From Competibacter_A sp037045685 (GTDB lineage: Bacteria > Pseudomonadota > Gammaproteobacteria > Competibacterales > Competibacteraceae), in contig JBAOII010000001.1 of the NCBI GenBank assembly GCA_037045685.1, positions 54,505-118,504 of the forward strand: DNA of 64,000 nt, read 5' to 3'. A program made the position numbers and the translations under genes. Below, in pieces: positions 44,154 through 55,425 of this stretch. How positions within the stretch are numbered: position 1 is the first letter of the stretch; every line of letters begins with the position of its first letter. Below the pieces are notes generated by a model. That model did no database searches. It was not told the DNA's origin and saw only the letters and a program-made list of their open reading frames with translations.

Positions 44154-46844
44154 ATGGCTACGCTCAAACAAAAACAAGTTTCCGTTCTCGCCATGAACAC
44201 CATGGCCTTCGCGGTGAATTTCGCCGTGTGGGTCATGTTTTCGGTCATCGGCATCAAGATCAAAAGCGAGCTTAACCTCAACGAAACCGAATTTGGCCTG
44301 CTGGTGGCGACGCCGATTCTGACCGGTTCGTTGGTGCGTCTACCCCTGGGTTTGCTGACCGACCGCTACGGCGGGCGGATCGTGTTCTTCATTCAGATGC
44401 TCCTGGTGTCGATCCCGACCTGGTTGGTCACCTACGCCACCGAGTACTGGCAATATTTGGTGCTCGGCCTGTTCGTCGGGCTGGCCGGTGGCTCCTTCGC
44501 GGTCGGCATCGCCTACACCTCGACTTGGTTCAGCAAAGAGCGGCAGGGCACGGCGATGGGCATCTTCGGCGCCGGCAACGCCGGTTCGTCGCTGACCAAG
44601 TTCATCGCTCCGATGATCATCGGGGCGTTCGGCGCCTGGCAGATGGTCCCCAGGATTTATGCCGTCGCCATGGTGACGATGGCGGTGCTGTTCTGGTTCT
44701 TCACCTATACCGACCCGCTGCACGAGAAGGGCGCCGACCAGAACCGCGCCCGTCCGACCCTGGGCCAGCAGCTCGCCCCCCTGCTCGATGCCCGGGTCTG
44801 GCGCTTTGGTTTGGCCTACGCCTTCGTGTTCGGCGCGTTCGTGGCGATGGCGCTGTGGCTGCCCAAGTACTACGTCGGCGAATACGGTCTGCCGCTGGCC
44901 ACCGCCGCGTTCCTGACCATCTTCTTCGATCTGCCTTCCGGCGCGATCCGCGCCCTGGGCGGCTGGGCCTCGGACAAATGGGGCGGCAACACCGTGACTT
45001 GGTGGGTGCTGTGGGTCAGCCTGATTTGCCTGTTCCTGCTCAGCTATCCGCCCACCACGCTGGTGATTCATGGCATCAAGGGCGAAGTCTCGGTCAATCT
45101 GGCCGTGGGCATCACGCTGTTCACCGTGCTGGTGTTCGTGGTCGGCTTGGCGCAGGGTTTCGGCAAGGCCAGCGTCTATCGCAGCTTGGCCGATCATTTT
45201 CCGGCCCAGATGGGCGTGGTGGGCGGCATCGTCGGTCTGATCGGCGGCCTGGGCGGCTTCGTTCTGCCGATCATGTTCGGCGTCGCCGCCGATGCGGTCG
45301 GCGTCCGCAGCAGTTGTTTCATGCTGATGTTCGCGCTGGTGGTGGTCACCATGCTCTGGACCTGGGTGGCCGAAAAGAACGAGCGCGAGGAAATCCTGGA
45401 GCGGCACGCCGACGTGCGGGCCGAGCTGGCGGGCGCGAACCTGATCGATCGGGTCTACCGTCGGCGGCATCTGCTGGTCGATTGGCGGCCCGACGACGAG
45501 ACGTTCTGGGCGCAGGTCGGCCGGCGCATCGCCAACCGCAACCTGTGGCTGTCCATGCCGGCCCTGCTGCTGGCCTTCGCGGTCTGGGTGGTGTGGAGCG
45601 TGATCGTGGTCGAGCTGCCGCACGTCGGCTTCCAGTTTTCGCAAAACCAACTGTTCTGGCTGGCGGCGCTGCCGGGTTTGTCCGGCCCCTTCTTCCGAGC
45701 GTTGTATTCCTTCGTGGTGCCGATCTTCGGCGGCCGCAACTGGACCGTGTTCAGCACCGCTTTGCTGTTGCTGCCGACGCTGTGGATCGGGGTCGCGGTG
45801 CAGGATCCCAACACCAATTACGCGGTGTTCGTGGCCATCGCCCTGCTGTGCGGCCTGGGGGCCGGCAATTTTTCCTCCAGCATGGCCAACATCAGCTTCT
45901 TCTATCCGCAGCGGCTGCAAGGCACCGCGCTGGGCTTGAATGGCGGCATCGGTAACCTCGGCGTCGGACTGGCCCAGTTGATCGTGCCCATCACCATCTA
46001 CGGCGGCGCGCTGTGGATTTTGGGCGGCAGCGCCCAGAATCATACCGACGGCGGGGTGACGATCCAAATCTGGGTGCAGAACGCCGGTTTCATCTGGGTG
46101 CCGTTCATCGTTGCCGCGTCGGTCGCCGCCTGGTTCGGCATGGACAACATCGCCACGGTCAAGGCCGGCTTCGCCGAGCAGGTCGCGATCTTCCGCCACA
46201 AACATCAATGGCTGATGAGCTGGCTGTACACCGGCACCTTCGGTTCGTTTATCGGCCTGGCGGTCACGTTCCCGATGCTGGTCAACACCCAGTTTCCGAT
46301 GGTGGACGCTTTCAAATTCGCCTTCGTCGGCCCGCTGCTGGCGGCCATGGCACGACCGCTGGGCGGCTGGCTGTCGGATCGGATCGGCGGCGCGGCCATC
46401 ACCTGCGGGGTGTTCGCGGCGATGACGGCGGCGTCGCTGGGCGCGCTGCTGTTTCTGCCAGGGACAAACGGCGGCGGCAACGTGATCGGCTTCGTGATCA
46501 TGTATCTGGTGCTGTTCGTCAGCGCGGGCATCGGCAACGGTTCCACTTTCCGCATGATCCCGATCATTTTCCGCGTCCTGCGCCAGCGCCAGGTACACGG
46601 TAAAGACCATGCGGCCTTGGAGCAGGCTTCGCGCCTGGCCGCGACCGAGGCCGCTGCCACCCTGGGATTCAGTTCGGCGGTGGCCGCGTTCGGCGGCTTC
46701 TTCATTCCCATCGCCTACGGCGCGTCTATCGACCTGACCGGCGGCTATCAGGCGGCATTGATCGTGTTCGCGCTGTTCTACCTCGGTTGCCTGTTCATCA
46801 CCTGGCGCTGGTATGCCGGCAAGAACGTGGAAGCGCCGTGTTGA
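44154..46844 (+). CDS. narK: Fused NarK1-NarK2 nitrate/nitrite transporter
   Basis: An 896-residue protein made of two complete MFS modules. Module 1 (~1-415) starts MATLKQKQVSVLAMNTMAF and has the MFS loop LLTDRYGGRI, the nitrate signature-like AGNAGSSLTKF and GGWASDKWGGN. Module 2 (~450-896) starts near NRNLWLSMPALLLAFAVWVV, with the second nitrate signature GLNGGIGNLGVGLAQL and ARPLGGWLSDRIGG. The linker (~410-450) is charged. In known fusions NarK1 is a nitrate/proton symporter and NarK2 a nitrate/nitrite exchanger. It supplies nitrate to the cytoplasmic active site of NarG and removes nitrite. It lies directly behind the FNR-type promoter. Confidence 0.92.
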   Translation: MATLKQKQVSVLAMNTMAFAVNFAVWVMFSVIGIKIKSELNLNETEFGLLVATPILTGSLVRLPLGLLTDRYGGRIVFFIQMLLVSIPTWLVTYATEYWQYLVLGLFVGLAGGSFAVGIAYTSTWFSKERQGTAMGIFGAGNAGSSLTKFIAPMIIGAFGAWQMVPRIYAVAMVTMAVLFWFFTYTDPLHEKGADQNRARPTLGQQLAPLLDARVWRFGLAYAFVFGAFVAMALWLPKYYVGEYGLPLATAAFLTIFFDLPSGAIRALGGWASDKWGGNTVTWWVLWVSLICLFLLSYPPTTLVIHGIKGEVSVNLAVGITLFTVLVFVVGLAQGFGKASVYRSLADHFPAQMGVVGGIVGLIGGLGGFVLPIMFGVAADAVGVRSSCFMLMFALVVVTMLWTWVAEKNEREEILERHADVRAELAGANLIDRVYRRRHLLVDWRPDDETFWAQVGRRIANRNLWLSMPALLLAFAVWVVWSVIVVELPHVGFQFSQNQLFWLAALPGLSGPFFRALYSFVVPIFGGRNWTVFSTALLLLPTLWIGVAVQDPNTNYAVFVAIALLCGLGAGNFSSSMANISFFYPQRLQGTALGLNGGIGNLGVGLAQLIVPITIYGGALWILGGSAQNHTDGGVTIQIWVQNAGFIWVPFIVAASVAAWFGMDNIATVKAGFAEQVAIFRHKHQWLMSWLYTGTFGSFIGLAVTFPMLVNTQFPMVDAFKFAFVGPLLAAMARPLGGWLSDRIGGAAITCGVFAAMTAASLGALLFLPGTNGGGNVIGFVIMYLVLFVSAGIGNGSTFRMIPIIFRVLRQRQVHGKDHAALEQASRLAATEAAATLGFSSAVAAFGGFFIPIAYGASIDLTGGYQAALIVFALFYLGCLFITWRWYAGKNVEAPC

Positions 46845-46852
46845 TGAAATAA

Positions 46853-46892
46853 CCCCTTACCCCCGACCCTTCTCCCGCAAGGGGAGAGGGGC
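46853..46892. repeat. REP-like palindrome between the narK genes
   Basis: CCCTTCTCCCGCAAGGGGAGAGGGG forms an imperfect hairpin in the spacer, same motif family as at 13339 and elsewhere. Confidence 0.7.
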
Positions 46893-46928
46893 TTGAATTC
46901 CCTTTCCGCGACCTGGAGCAACCTCTCG

Positions 46929-48283
46929 ATGACCGAACACAACCCTCGTACCTGGTTGAGCGCCTGGACCCCGGAAGATCCGGCGTTCTGGGAAACCACC
47001 GGCAAGCCGCTGGCCTGGAAGACGCTGACCATCACCACCCTGAATCTGATGATGGCCTTCATCGTCTGGTTCGTGGTCAGCGCGCTGGTGGTGCGCCTGC
47101 CCAACATCGGTTTCAAGCTGACGCCGACCCAAACGTTCTGGCTCGCGGCCATGCCGGGACTGGCCGCCGGCATCCTGCGCGCCATTCACACCTTCCTGGT
47201 CCCGCTGTACGGCACCCGCCATGTCGTGACCTTTTCGACCCTGTCGCTGCTGGTTCCGGCGCTGGGCTGGTTCTACGCGATCCAGGATCCGACTACCCCT
47301 TACTGGGTGTTGCTGCTGCTGTCGTTCCTGGCCGGCCTGGGCGGCGGTAATTTCTCGTCGTTCATGCCTTCGACCAGCCTGTTTTTCCCGAAACGGCTCC
47401 AGGGCACGGCGCTGGCGATTCAGGCCGGCATCGGCAATTTCGGGGTCAGCGTGGTGCAGTTCGTGACGCCGTGGATCATCGGTTTCGCCCTGTTCGGCAC
47501 GCTGGCCGGCGCGTCCCAGACCTTCGTGCCCACCGCGCCGGGCGCGGCCACCAAGCCGATCTGGCTGCAAAACGCGGCCTTGATTTACGTGCCGTTCATC
47601 GTGGTGTTCGCCATCGCGGCCTGGGCGATGCTGAAGTCGGTGCCGGTGCGGGCCAATTTTCGCGAGCAACTCGACATCTTTCATCCCAGCAACATCCACG
47701 GGTTCTGGATGACCTCGCTCTACATGATGACCTTCGGCTCGTTCTCCGGCTTCGCCGCCACCTTCCCGCTGATGATCAAGCAGATTTATACCGCCGTTGC
47801 AGGGTGGTCCGGATCCCGTTGGCTTGGGCTTTTCTCGGTCCTTTGGTCGGTGCCGCCGCTCGCGTGATCGCCGGGCCGATCTCCGACAAATTGGGCGGCG
47901 CCATCGTCACGCACTGGTCCGGCATCGGCCTGCTGGCTTGCGCCATCGGTGTGACTTTCTACACCCAGCCGACCTCGATGGAGCAGTTCCCCCTATTCGT
48001 CGGGATGATGCTGGGCGTGTTCTTCTTCAGCGGCGTCGGCAACGCCAGCACCTTCAAGCAGATGCCGATGATCTTCGAGCCGCGCCAAGCCGGCGGCATC
48101 ATCGGCTGGACGGCGGCGATGGCCTCGTTCGGTCCCTTCATCTTCGGAATGCTGATCGGCTGGTCCTTCGCCGCGACCGGATCGCCCAACGCTTTCTTCT
48201 ACGGCGCGGCGGTGTTCTATCTGTTCAACATCGCCATCAACTGGTGGTTCTACGCCCGTAGCGGGGCGGAGAAACCGTGCTGA
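46929..48283 (+). CDS. narK: NarK2-type nitrate/nitrite antiporter (two frameshifts as read)
   Basis: A 450-residue MFS protein when two extra bases near 47799 and 47818 are discounted. It starts MTEHNPRTWLSAWTPEDPAF, typical of NarK2. Visible motifs are ARGININE-bearing AAGILRAIHTFLVPLYGTRH, the signature IQAGIGNFGVSVVQFVTP, and after the break AFLGPLVGAAARVIAGPISD and FGPFIFGMLIGWSF. The sequence between the two breaks can be read as QGGPDP-LAWAFLGPL, a common NarK phrase, supporting two insertions rather than one deletion. It gives the cluster a third NarK module, probably for nitrite export. Confidence 0.88.
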
Positions 48284-48398
48284 TTCTTTCTCCCCTCTCC
48301 CATGGGGAGAGGGGCGGGGGTGAGGGCGCCCGTTACCCCCTCACCCTAACCCTCTCCCCCAAGGGGGCGAGGGAACCCTTGAAGCGAGGTCAATTGCT
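48284..48398. repeat. REP-like double palindrome before narG
   Basis: Two inverted modules (CCCCTCTCCCATGGGGAGAG and CCCTCTCCCCCAAGGGGGCG) fill the narK-narG spacer. The GAGG at ~48386 belongs to the narG ribosome-binding site. Confidence 0.7.
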
Positions 48399-51300
48399 AT
48401 GAGTCATTTTCTCGACCGGCTGAATTTCTTCAAGAAAGTCACCGACACCTTCTCCGGCGATCACGGCATCGTCACCAACGAGGACCGCGGCTGGGAAGAC
48501 GCCTACCGCGCCCGCTGGCAGCACGACAAGATCGTGCGCTCGACCCACGGCGTCAACTGCACCGGCTCCTGTAGCTGGAAGATCTACGTCAAGAACGGGC
48601 TGGTGACGTGGGAAACCCAGCAGACCGACTATCCGCGCACCCGCGACGATCTGCCCAACCACGAGCCGCGCGGCTGCCAGCGCGGCGCGTCCTATAGCTG
48701 GTATCTGTACAGCGCCAACCGGGTGAAATACCCGATGGTACGCGGACGGCTGCTCAAGCTGTGGCGCGAGGCGCTCGCCGCCAAGAAAGACCCGGTGGAC
48801 GCATGGGCCTCCATCGTCGAAGACCCGGCCAAGGCCGCCGAGTACAAGACGATGCGCGGGCTGGGCGGCTTCGTCCGGTCGAGTTGGGAGGAAGTCAACC
48901 CGATCATCGCCGCCGCCAACGTCTACACGGCCAAGCAGTACGGCCCGGATCGCATCTACGGCTTCTCGCCGATTCCGGCGATGTCGATGGTGTCCTACGC
49001 CGCCGGCTCGCGCTATCTGTCGCTGATCGGCGGCGCCTGCGGTTCGTTCTACGACTGGTACTGCGACCTGCCGCCGGCTCAGCCCGATGATCTGGGGCGA
49101 GCAGACCGACGTGCCGGAATCGGCCGACTGGTACAACTCCACATTCTTAATGATGTGGGGTTCCAACGTGCCGCAGACCCGCACCCCCGACGCTCACTTC
49201 ATGACCGAAGTGCGCTACAAGGGCGCCAAGACGGTGGTGGTCTGCCCGGACTATTCGGAAGCGTCGAAATTCGCCGACATCTGGCTGCACCCGAAGCAGG
49301 GCACCGACGCCGCCGTGGCGATGGCGATGGGCCACGTCATCCTGCGCGAGTTCTATCTCGACGGGAAGTCGGACTATTTCACCGATTACGTCCGCACCAA
49401 GACCGATTTCCCCGTCCTGGTGCTGCTGGATCAGCGGGCGGATGGCAGCTACGTCAACGGCCGCTTCCTGCGCGCCTCCGATCTGGCCGGCAACGCCGAG
49501 CAGACCAACAATCCCGAGTGGAAGACGCTGGCCTTCGACGAGAACAGCGGCAACTTGATCGTGCCGAACGGCTCCATCGGTTTCCGCTGGGGCGAGAAGG
49601 AGGGCATGGTCGGCAAGTGGAACCTGGAGCCGAAGGAATCGCTTGACCGGCGCCGAAACCCAGTTGCGGCTGTCGGTGAACGACATCAAGGACGAGGTGG
49701 TTCCGGTCGCGTTCCCCTACTTCGGTTCGACCCAACACCCGCACTTCGCCTGCACCAGTCACAGCGAAATCCAGGTGCGCAACGTGCCGGCGAAAAAGGT
49801 CAAGTTGGCGAACGGCTCCGAGGCGCGAGTCGCCACGGTGTACGACCTGACCCTGGCCCAGTACGGCCTCGACCGGGGTCTTGGGCGGCGGCAACGTCGC
49901 CAAGACCTACGACGACGACGTGCCCTATACCCCGGCCTGGCAGGAGAAAATCACCGGCGTGCCGCGCGCCCAGATCGTCGCGGTCGCCCGCCAGTTCGCC
50001 GAGAACGCCGACAAGACCCACGGCAAGTCGATGATCATCATCGGCGCGGCGATGAACCACTGGTATCACATGGACATGAATTACCGGGGGGTCATCAACA
50101 TGCTGATGATGTGCGGCTGCGTCGGCCAGAGCGGCGGCGGCTGGTCGCACTACGTCGGCCAGGAGAAGCTGCGCCCGCAGACCGGCTGGACCGCGCTGGC
50201 CTTCGCGCTGGACTGGCACCGCCCGCCCCGGCACATGAACTCGACCTCGTTCTGGTACATCCACAGCAGCCAGTGGCGACACGAGAAGCTGACGATGACC
50301 GAGGTGCTCTCGCCGCTGGCCGATCCGCAAAAATGGCAGGGCACGCAGATCGACTACAACGTGCGCTCCGCCCGCATGGGCTGGCTACCGACCGCGCCGC
50401 ACTTCAATGTCAATCCGCTGGGTGTCGCCAAGGCCGCCGAGGCCGCTGGCCAAGCGCCCGCCGCGTATCTGGCCGAGAACCTGAAAGCAGGCAAGGTCAA
50501 TTTCGCCTTTGAAGACCCGGACAATCCCGCCAATTTCCCGCGCAACCTGTTCGTGTGGCGCTCCAACCTGCTCGGCTCCTCCGGCAAGGGCCACGAGTAC
50601 TTCCTCAAGTACCTGCTGGGCACGACCCACGGCGTCATGGGCAAGGATCTGGGCGAGGAGGGCGGCGAGAAGCCGCTGGAGGTGAAGTGGCGCGAAGGCG
50701 CGCAGGGCAAGCTCGATCTGCTGGTGACGCTGGATTTCCGCATGTCCACCACCTGCCTGTATTCCGACATCGTGCTGCCGACCGCGACTTGGTACGAAAA
50801 AAACGACCTCAACACCTCCGACATGCACCCCTTCATCCATCCGCTGAGCGCGGCGGTGGACCCGGCTTGGGAATCGCGGACCGACTGGGACATCTTCAAG
50901 GGCATCGCCAAGACCTTCTCGGAAGTCTGCGTCGGCCACCTCGGCGTGGAGAAGGACCTCGTCGCCCTGCCGACCCAGCACGACACGCCGACCGAACTGG
51001 CGATGCCGGACGTGAAGGATTGGAAGAAGGGCGAGTGCGATCTGATTCCCGGCAAGACCGCGCCCAGCCTGATCGTGGTCGAGCGCGACTATCCGAACAC
51101 CTACAAGAAGTTCACTTCGGTCGGCCCACTGCTGGACAAGCTCGGCAACGGCGGCAAGGGCATCAATTGGAACACCGAGCACGAGGTCGAGGCGCTGGCG
51201 ACGCTCAATTACACCGTGCTGGAGGAGGGTGTTTCCAAGGGCCGGCCTCGGATCGAGAGCGACATCGACGCCGCCGAGATGATCATGATGCTGGCGCCGG

Positions 51301-52163
51301 AAACCAACGGCCACGTCGCGGTGAAAGCCTGGGCGGCCTTGGGCAAGATCACCGGCCGCGACCACACCCATCTTGCCGTTCCCAAGGAGCACGAGAAGAT
51401 CCGCTTCCGCGACATCGTCGCCCAGCCGCGCAAGATCATTTCGTCTCCGACCTGGTCAGGTCTGGAAGACGAGAAGGTTTCGTACAACGCCGGCTACACC
51501 AACGTCCACGAGCTGATTCCGTGGCGCACCGTGACCGGTCGCCAGCAGTTCTATCAGGATCATGCCTGGATGCTGGGTTTCGGCGAGGCGATGTGCGCCT
51601 ACCGGCCGCCGGTGGACATGAAGACGGTCGAGCCGATCATCGGCCAGAAACCGAACGGCAACAAGGAGATCGTGCTGAACTTCATTACCCCGCACCAGAA
51701 GTGGGGCATCCACAGCACCTACACCGACAACCTGCTGATGCTCACCCTATCGCGCGGCGGCCCGATCATCTGGATTTCCGAGGCGGACGCCAAGAAGGCG
51801 GGCATCGAGGACAACGACTGGATCGAAGCCTACAACATCAACGGCGCCATCGCGGCGCGGGCGGTGGTCAGCCAGCGGGTGCCGGAAGGCATGTCGATGA
51901 TGTATCACGCCCAGGAGAAGATCGTGAACACGCCCGGTTCCGAGATCACCGGCACGCGGGGCGGCATCCACAACTCGGTCACCCGCACCGTGCTGAAGCC
52001 CACGCACATGATCGGCAGCTACGCCCAGCAGAGCTACGGCTTCAACTACTACGGCACCGTCGGCGCCAACCGCGACGAGTTCATCATCGTCCGCAAGATG
52101 GCCAAGATCGACTGGATGGACGACGAGACTTCGTCCGAAGCCACCACCGCAGAGGCGCATTGA
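48399..52163 (+). CDS. narG: Respiratory nitrate reductase alpha subunit (three frameshifts as read)
   Basis: A 1253-residue molybdopterin enzyme, normal for NarG, once extra bases near 49080, 49644 and 49879 are discounted. Key residues are visible. STHGVNCTGSCSWK and RGCQRGAS supply the His/Cys ligands of the FS0 cluster. WGEQTDVPESADWYN contains the Asp that ligates molybdenum. GGACGSFYDWYCD precedes the first break. It reduces nitrate to nitrite on the cytoplasmic face, taking electrons from NarH. The N-terminus lacks a Tat signal, as expected for the inward-facing type. As read, the breaks would truncate the protein before the Mo ligand. Since all flanking segments are intact and highly conserved, a sequence artefact is likely. 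Confidence 0.95.
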
Positions 52164-52165
52164 TC

Positions 52166-53721
52166 ATGAAAGTACGCGCGCAAATCGCCATGGTCCTGAA
52201 CCTGGACAAGTGCATCGGCTGCCACACCTGTTCGGTGACCTGCAAGAACGTCTGGACCAGCCGCGACGGCATGGAATACGCCTGGTTCAACAACGTCGAG
52301 ACCAAGCCCGGTATCGGCTACCCCAAGGATTGGGAGAACCAGAAACAATGGAACGGCGGCTGGAAGCGGCGCAAGGACGGCAAGATCGAGCCGAAGCAGG
52401 GCGGCAAGCTCAAGATTCTGGCTAACATCTTCGCCAACCCCGACCTGCCGGCCATCGACGACTACTACGAGCCGTGGGACTACGACTACGCGCACCTGCA
52501 AAACGCGCCGGAGTCGAAAGCCATGCCCACCGCCCGGCCGCGTTCCGCCATCAGCGGGGAGCGGATGGAAAAAATCCACTGGGGGCCGAACTGGGAGGAA
52601 ATTCTCGGCACCGAGTTCGCCAAGCGCTCGAAGGACTGCAACTTCGAGAGCGTGCAGAAGGACATTTACGGCGAGTTCGAAAACACCTTCATGATGTACC
52701 TGCCGCGCCTGTGCGAGCACTGCCTGAACCCGGCCTGCGTCGCCTCCTGCCCCAGCGGCGCGATCTACAAGCGCGAGGAAGACGGCATCGTCCTGATCGA
52801 TCAGGACAAATGCCGGGGCTGGCGGATGTGCGTTTCGGGCTGTCCGTACAAGAAGATTTACTACAACTGGAACACCGGCAAGTCCGAGAAGTGCATCCTC
52901 TGCTATCCGCGCATCGAGTCCGGCCAGCCGACGGTCTGCTCGGAAACCTGCGTGGGCCGCATCCGCTATCTCGGCGTGCTGCTCTACGACGCCGACCAGC
53001 ATCGAGCAGGCCGCCAGCGTCGCCGACGAGCAGAGCCTGTATCAGGCGCAACTCGATATGTTCCTCGATCCGTTCAGCCCGGTCGTGCAGGCCGAGGCGC
53101 GCAAGGCCGGCATCCCCGATGCCTGGTTGCGAGGCCGCCCAGGACTCGCCGATCTACAAGATGGCCATCGACTGGAAGATCGCTTTCCCGCTGCATCCCG
53201 AGTACCGCACCTTGCCGATGGTCTGGTACGTGCCGGCGCTGTCGCCGATCCAGGCCCGCGCCGAGGCCGGCCAGATCGGCATGAACGGCATCATCCCCGA
53301 TGTCGGCTCGCTGCGGATTCCGCTGAAATATCTGGCGAACCTGCTGACCGCCGGCGACGAGAAGCCGGTCAAGCTGGCGCTGGAGCGGATGCTGGCGATG
53401 CGCGCCTACATGCGGGCGAAAACGGTGGACGGCGAGGTGCGGGAAGACGTGCTGAAAGCGGTCAACCTGCGCATCGATCAGGTCGAGTCGATGTACCGCT
53501 ATCTCGCCATCGCCAACTACGAGGACCGCTTCGTCATCCCGACCTCGCACCGCGAATACGCCAGCGCGACCTACGACGCTTTCGGCGAGCGCGGCGGCTG
53601 CGGTTTCAGCTTCGGCAACGGTTGTTCGCCGGGCACCGACAAGACCAACCTGTTCGGCGGCAAGAAAATGACCGCCCGCCGGGCGATTCCGATCAAGGTC
53701 GAACCGCCGAGCAAAGCCTGA
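52166..53721 (+). CDS. narH: Respiratory nitrate reductase beta subunit (two frameshifts as read)
   Basis: A 517-residue iron-sulfur protein once extra bases near 52997 and 53130 are discounted. The cluster motifs are CIGCHTCSVTCKNVW, CEHCLNPACVASCPSG, CRGWRMCVSGCPYKK (the Trp marks the [3Fe-4S] site as in E. coli NarH) and CILCYPRI with CSETCVGR. It passes electrons from the NarI haems to NarG. It starts two bases behind narG. After the second break the sequence DSPIYKMAIDWKIAFPLHPE continues to the usual C-terminal region. Confidence 0.95.
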
Positions 53722-53738
53722 ACCGAAGGCGAACATCC

Positions 53739-53770
53739 ACCCCTCTCCCTCCGGGAGAGGGGTGAGGGCG
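53739..53770. repeat. REP-like palindrome between narH and narJ
   Basis: CCCCTCTCCCTCCGGGAGAGGGG forms a hairpin with a short CC loop, identical in core to the element at 13341. Confidence 0.75.
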
Positions 53771-53789
53771 CATTTACCAAGGTGAAAAG

Positions 53790-54503
53790 ATGAAAACCCT
53801 GAAAGTCCTATCGGCTCTGCTGTGTTATCCGCAAGCGGACATGCAGGCCGCGCTAGGTGAAATGGCGGACGTGCTGGACCGGGAAAAGCTGGTGCCGGAA
53901 CGGGAGCGGCGGGCGCTGCGGGCGTTCATGGAGCGGTTGGAGCGGGCCGATCTCATGGAACTGCAAGAGCGGTACGTGGCGACCTTTGATCGGGGTCGTG
54001 CCCTGTCGCTGCATCTGTTCGAGCACGTTCACGGCCAATCGCGGGATCGCGGTCAAGCGATGGTCAACCTGCTGGAGGTGTATCGCCGGCACGGCTTCGA
54101 ACTCGACGCCCACGAGTTGCCCGACTACATCCCGCTGTTCCTGGAGTATCTGGCGCAGCGACCGATGGGCGAGGCGCTGGATATGCTGGCCGACGCGATG
54201 CACGTCATGGCGCTGCTCGGCGCGCGACTGGCCGAGCGCGGCAGCGACTATCGCGCGATATTCGATGCCCTCGCCGCGGTGGTCGGCGAACCGGCGGACA
54301 TCGCGGACATCCGCCGCCAGGCCGCCGCCGAGGGACCCGATGAGACGATAGTGAACATGGACAAGATTTGGGAAGAGGAGGCGGTGACTTTTCTGGCCAG
54401 TCGGGAGGGTTGTTCCGCCAGCCTTGGAAGTCCGCGCGAGGTGCAACCGGTGCGGTGGGCATCCCGGCCCAATTCGACGCGACAGCCCGCCCGCTCCCTA
54501 TGA
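53790..54503 (+). CDS. narJ: Nitrate reductase molybdenum cofactor assembly chaperone
   Basis: A 237-residue helical TorD-family chaperone starting MKTLKVLSALLCYPQADMQ behind AAGGTG. Family pieces are LQERYVATFDRGRALSLHLF, EHVHGQSRDRGQAMVNLLEVY, ELPDYIPLFLEYLAQRP and NMDKIWEEEAVTF near the end. It holds apo-NarG for cofactor insertion before membrane docking. The last ~35 residues (after EAVTF) are Arg/Ser/Pro-rich and not clearly NarJ-like; either this is a variable tail or another frame change lies near 54390. Confidence 0.92.
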   Translation: MKTLKVLSALLCYPQADMQAALGEMADVLDREKLVPERERRALRAFMERLERADLMELQERYVATFDRGRALSLHLFEHVHGQSRDRGQAMVNLLEVYRRHGFELDAHELPDYIPLFLEYLAQRPMGEALDMLADAMHVMALLGARLAERGSDYRAIFDALAAVVGEPADIADIRRQAAAEGPDETIVNMDKIWEEEAVTFLASREGCSASLGSPREVQPVRWASRPNSTRQPARSL

Positions 54504-54532
54504 AAAACTCCCCTGGCCCCCGGATCGCCTTA

Positions 54533-54620
54533 GCTCCCCTCGCCCTGTGGGAGAGGGGTTGGGGGTGAGGGCCGATTTCTCCCCTCGCCATCCAGGAGAG
54601 AGGGGTCGGGGGTGAGGGCG
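54533..54620. repeat. REP-like double palindrome between narJ and narI
   Basis: Two modules in the same orientation (CCCCTCGCCCTGTGGGAGAG and CCCCTCGCCATCCAGGAGAG), each followed by a GGGGGTGAGGGC-like tail. This is the longest of the nar spacer repeats. Confidence 0.7.
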
Positions 54621-54646
54621 CTTTTCCAGCATTTGAGGTCACGATC

Positions 54647-55328
54647 ATGAATTATCTGGATACCCTGTTGTTTGGCGTCTATCCCTATCTGGCCGGCGCG
54701 GTGTTCCTGCTCGGCAGCCTGGCGCGATTCGACCGCGACCAGTTCACCTGGAAAGCGCATTCCAGCCAGATTCTCAACAACAAGAACATGCGGCTGGCCA
54801 GCAACCTGTTTCACGTCGGCATCCTGCTGCTGTTCCTCGGCCATTTCGTCGGGCTGCTGACCCCGCCGGAAATCTTCCACGCTCTCGGCGTTTCCGCTGG
54901 AGCCAAGCAGAGTGTTGGCCATCGTGGCCGGCAGCATCGCCGGAATCATGTGCTTCGTCGGGCTGACCCTGCTGGTGCAGCGGCGGCTGACCGATCCTCG
55001 GGTACGCGCCAACAGCACCCGGATGGATATCTTCATCTTGCTACTGCTGTACGCCCAGTTGATTCTCGGTCTGATCACCATCCCGGTGTCGCTGACGCAC
55101 CTGGACGGCCATAACATGCTCAACCTGATGGGCTGGGGGCGAAATATTGTCACCTTTGACCCGGTGGAAGCGGTCGAGGCGGTCTCGCATGTCGGCTTGC
55201 TGTTCAAGCTGCACCTGTTCCTTGGCCTGACCGTGTTCCTGGTCTTCCCGTTCAGCCGGCTGGTGCATATCTGGAGCGCGCCGGTGACTTATCCGGCCCG
55301 GCCGTATCAGGTGGTGCGGCAGCGGTGA
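54647..55328 (+). CDS. narI: Respiratory nitrate reductase gamma subunit, cytochrome b (one frameshift as read)
   Basis: A 226-residue five-helix membrane protein once one extra base near 54896 is discounted. MNYLDTLLFGVYPYLAGAVF is a typical start. The haem-ligand histidines are visible in NLFHVGIL, LGHFVGL, HLFLGL and LVHIWSAP. It oxidises quinol at the periplasmic side and passes electrons through two b haems to NarH. GAGG precedes the ATG. As read, the frame is lost before the third helix. Confidence 0.94.
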
Positions 55329-55425
55329 GGTGAATGGCGCAGGTGCAAGGCGCCAAGCGGATTGCCTCTTTGACCTTGCGCCTTCGACCTTGTACCTTTG
55401 CTGCTCCTGACCACGGAGAGCGTTC

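Noticed and set aside
44340..46610. 756-codon minus-strand open frame opposite narK
   Set aside because: Shadow of a highly GC-biased membrane-protein gene; composition extreme in His/Gln/Arg/Asp and no domain seen.
47799..47818. Break in the second narK read as a single one-base deletion
   Set aside because: Two insertions ~19 bases apart restore the typical phrase PLAWAFLGPL through the middle frame, fitting all other breaks in the window better.
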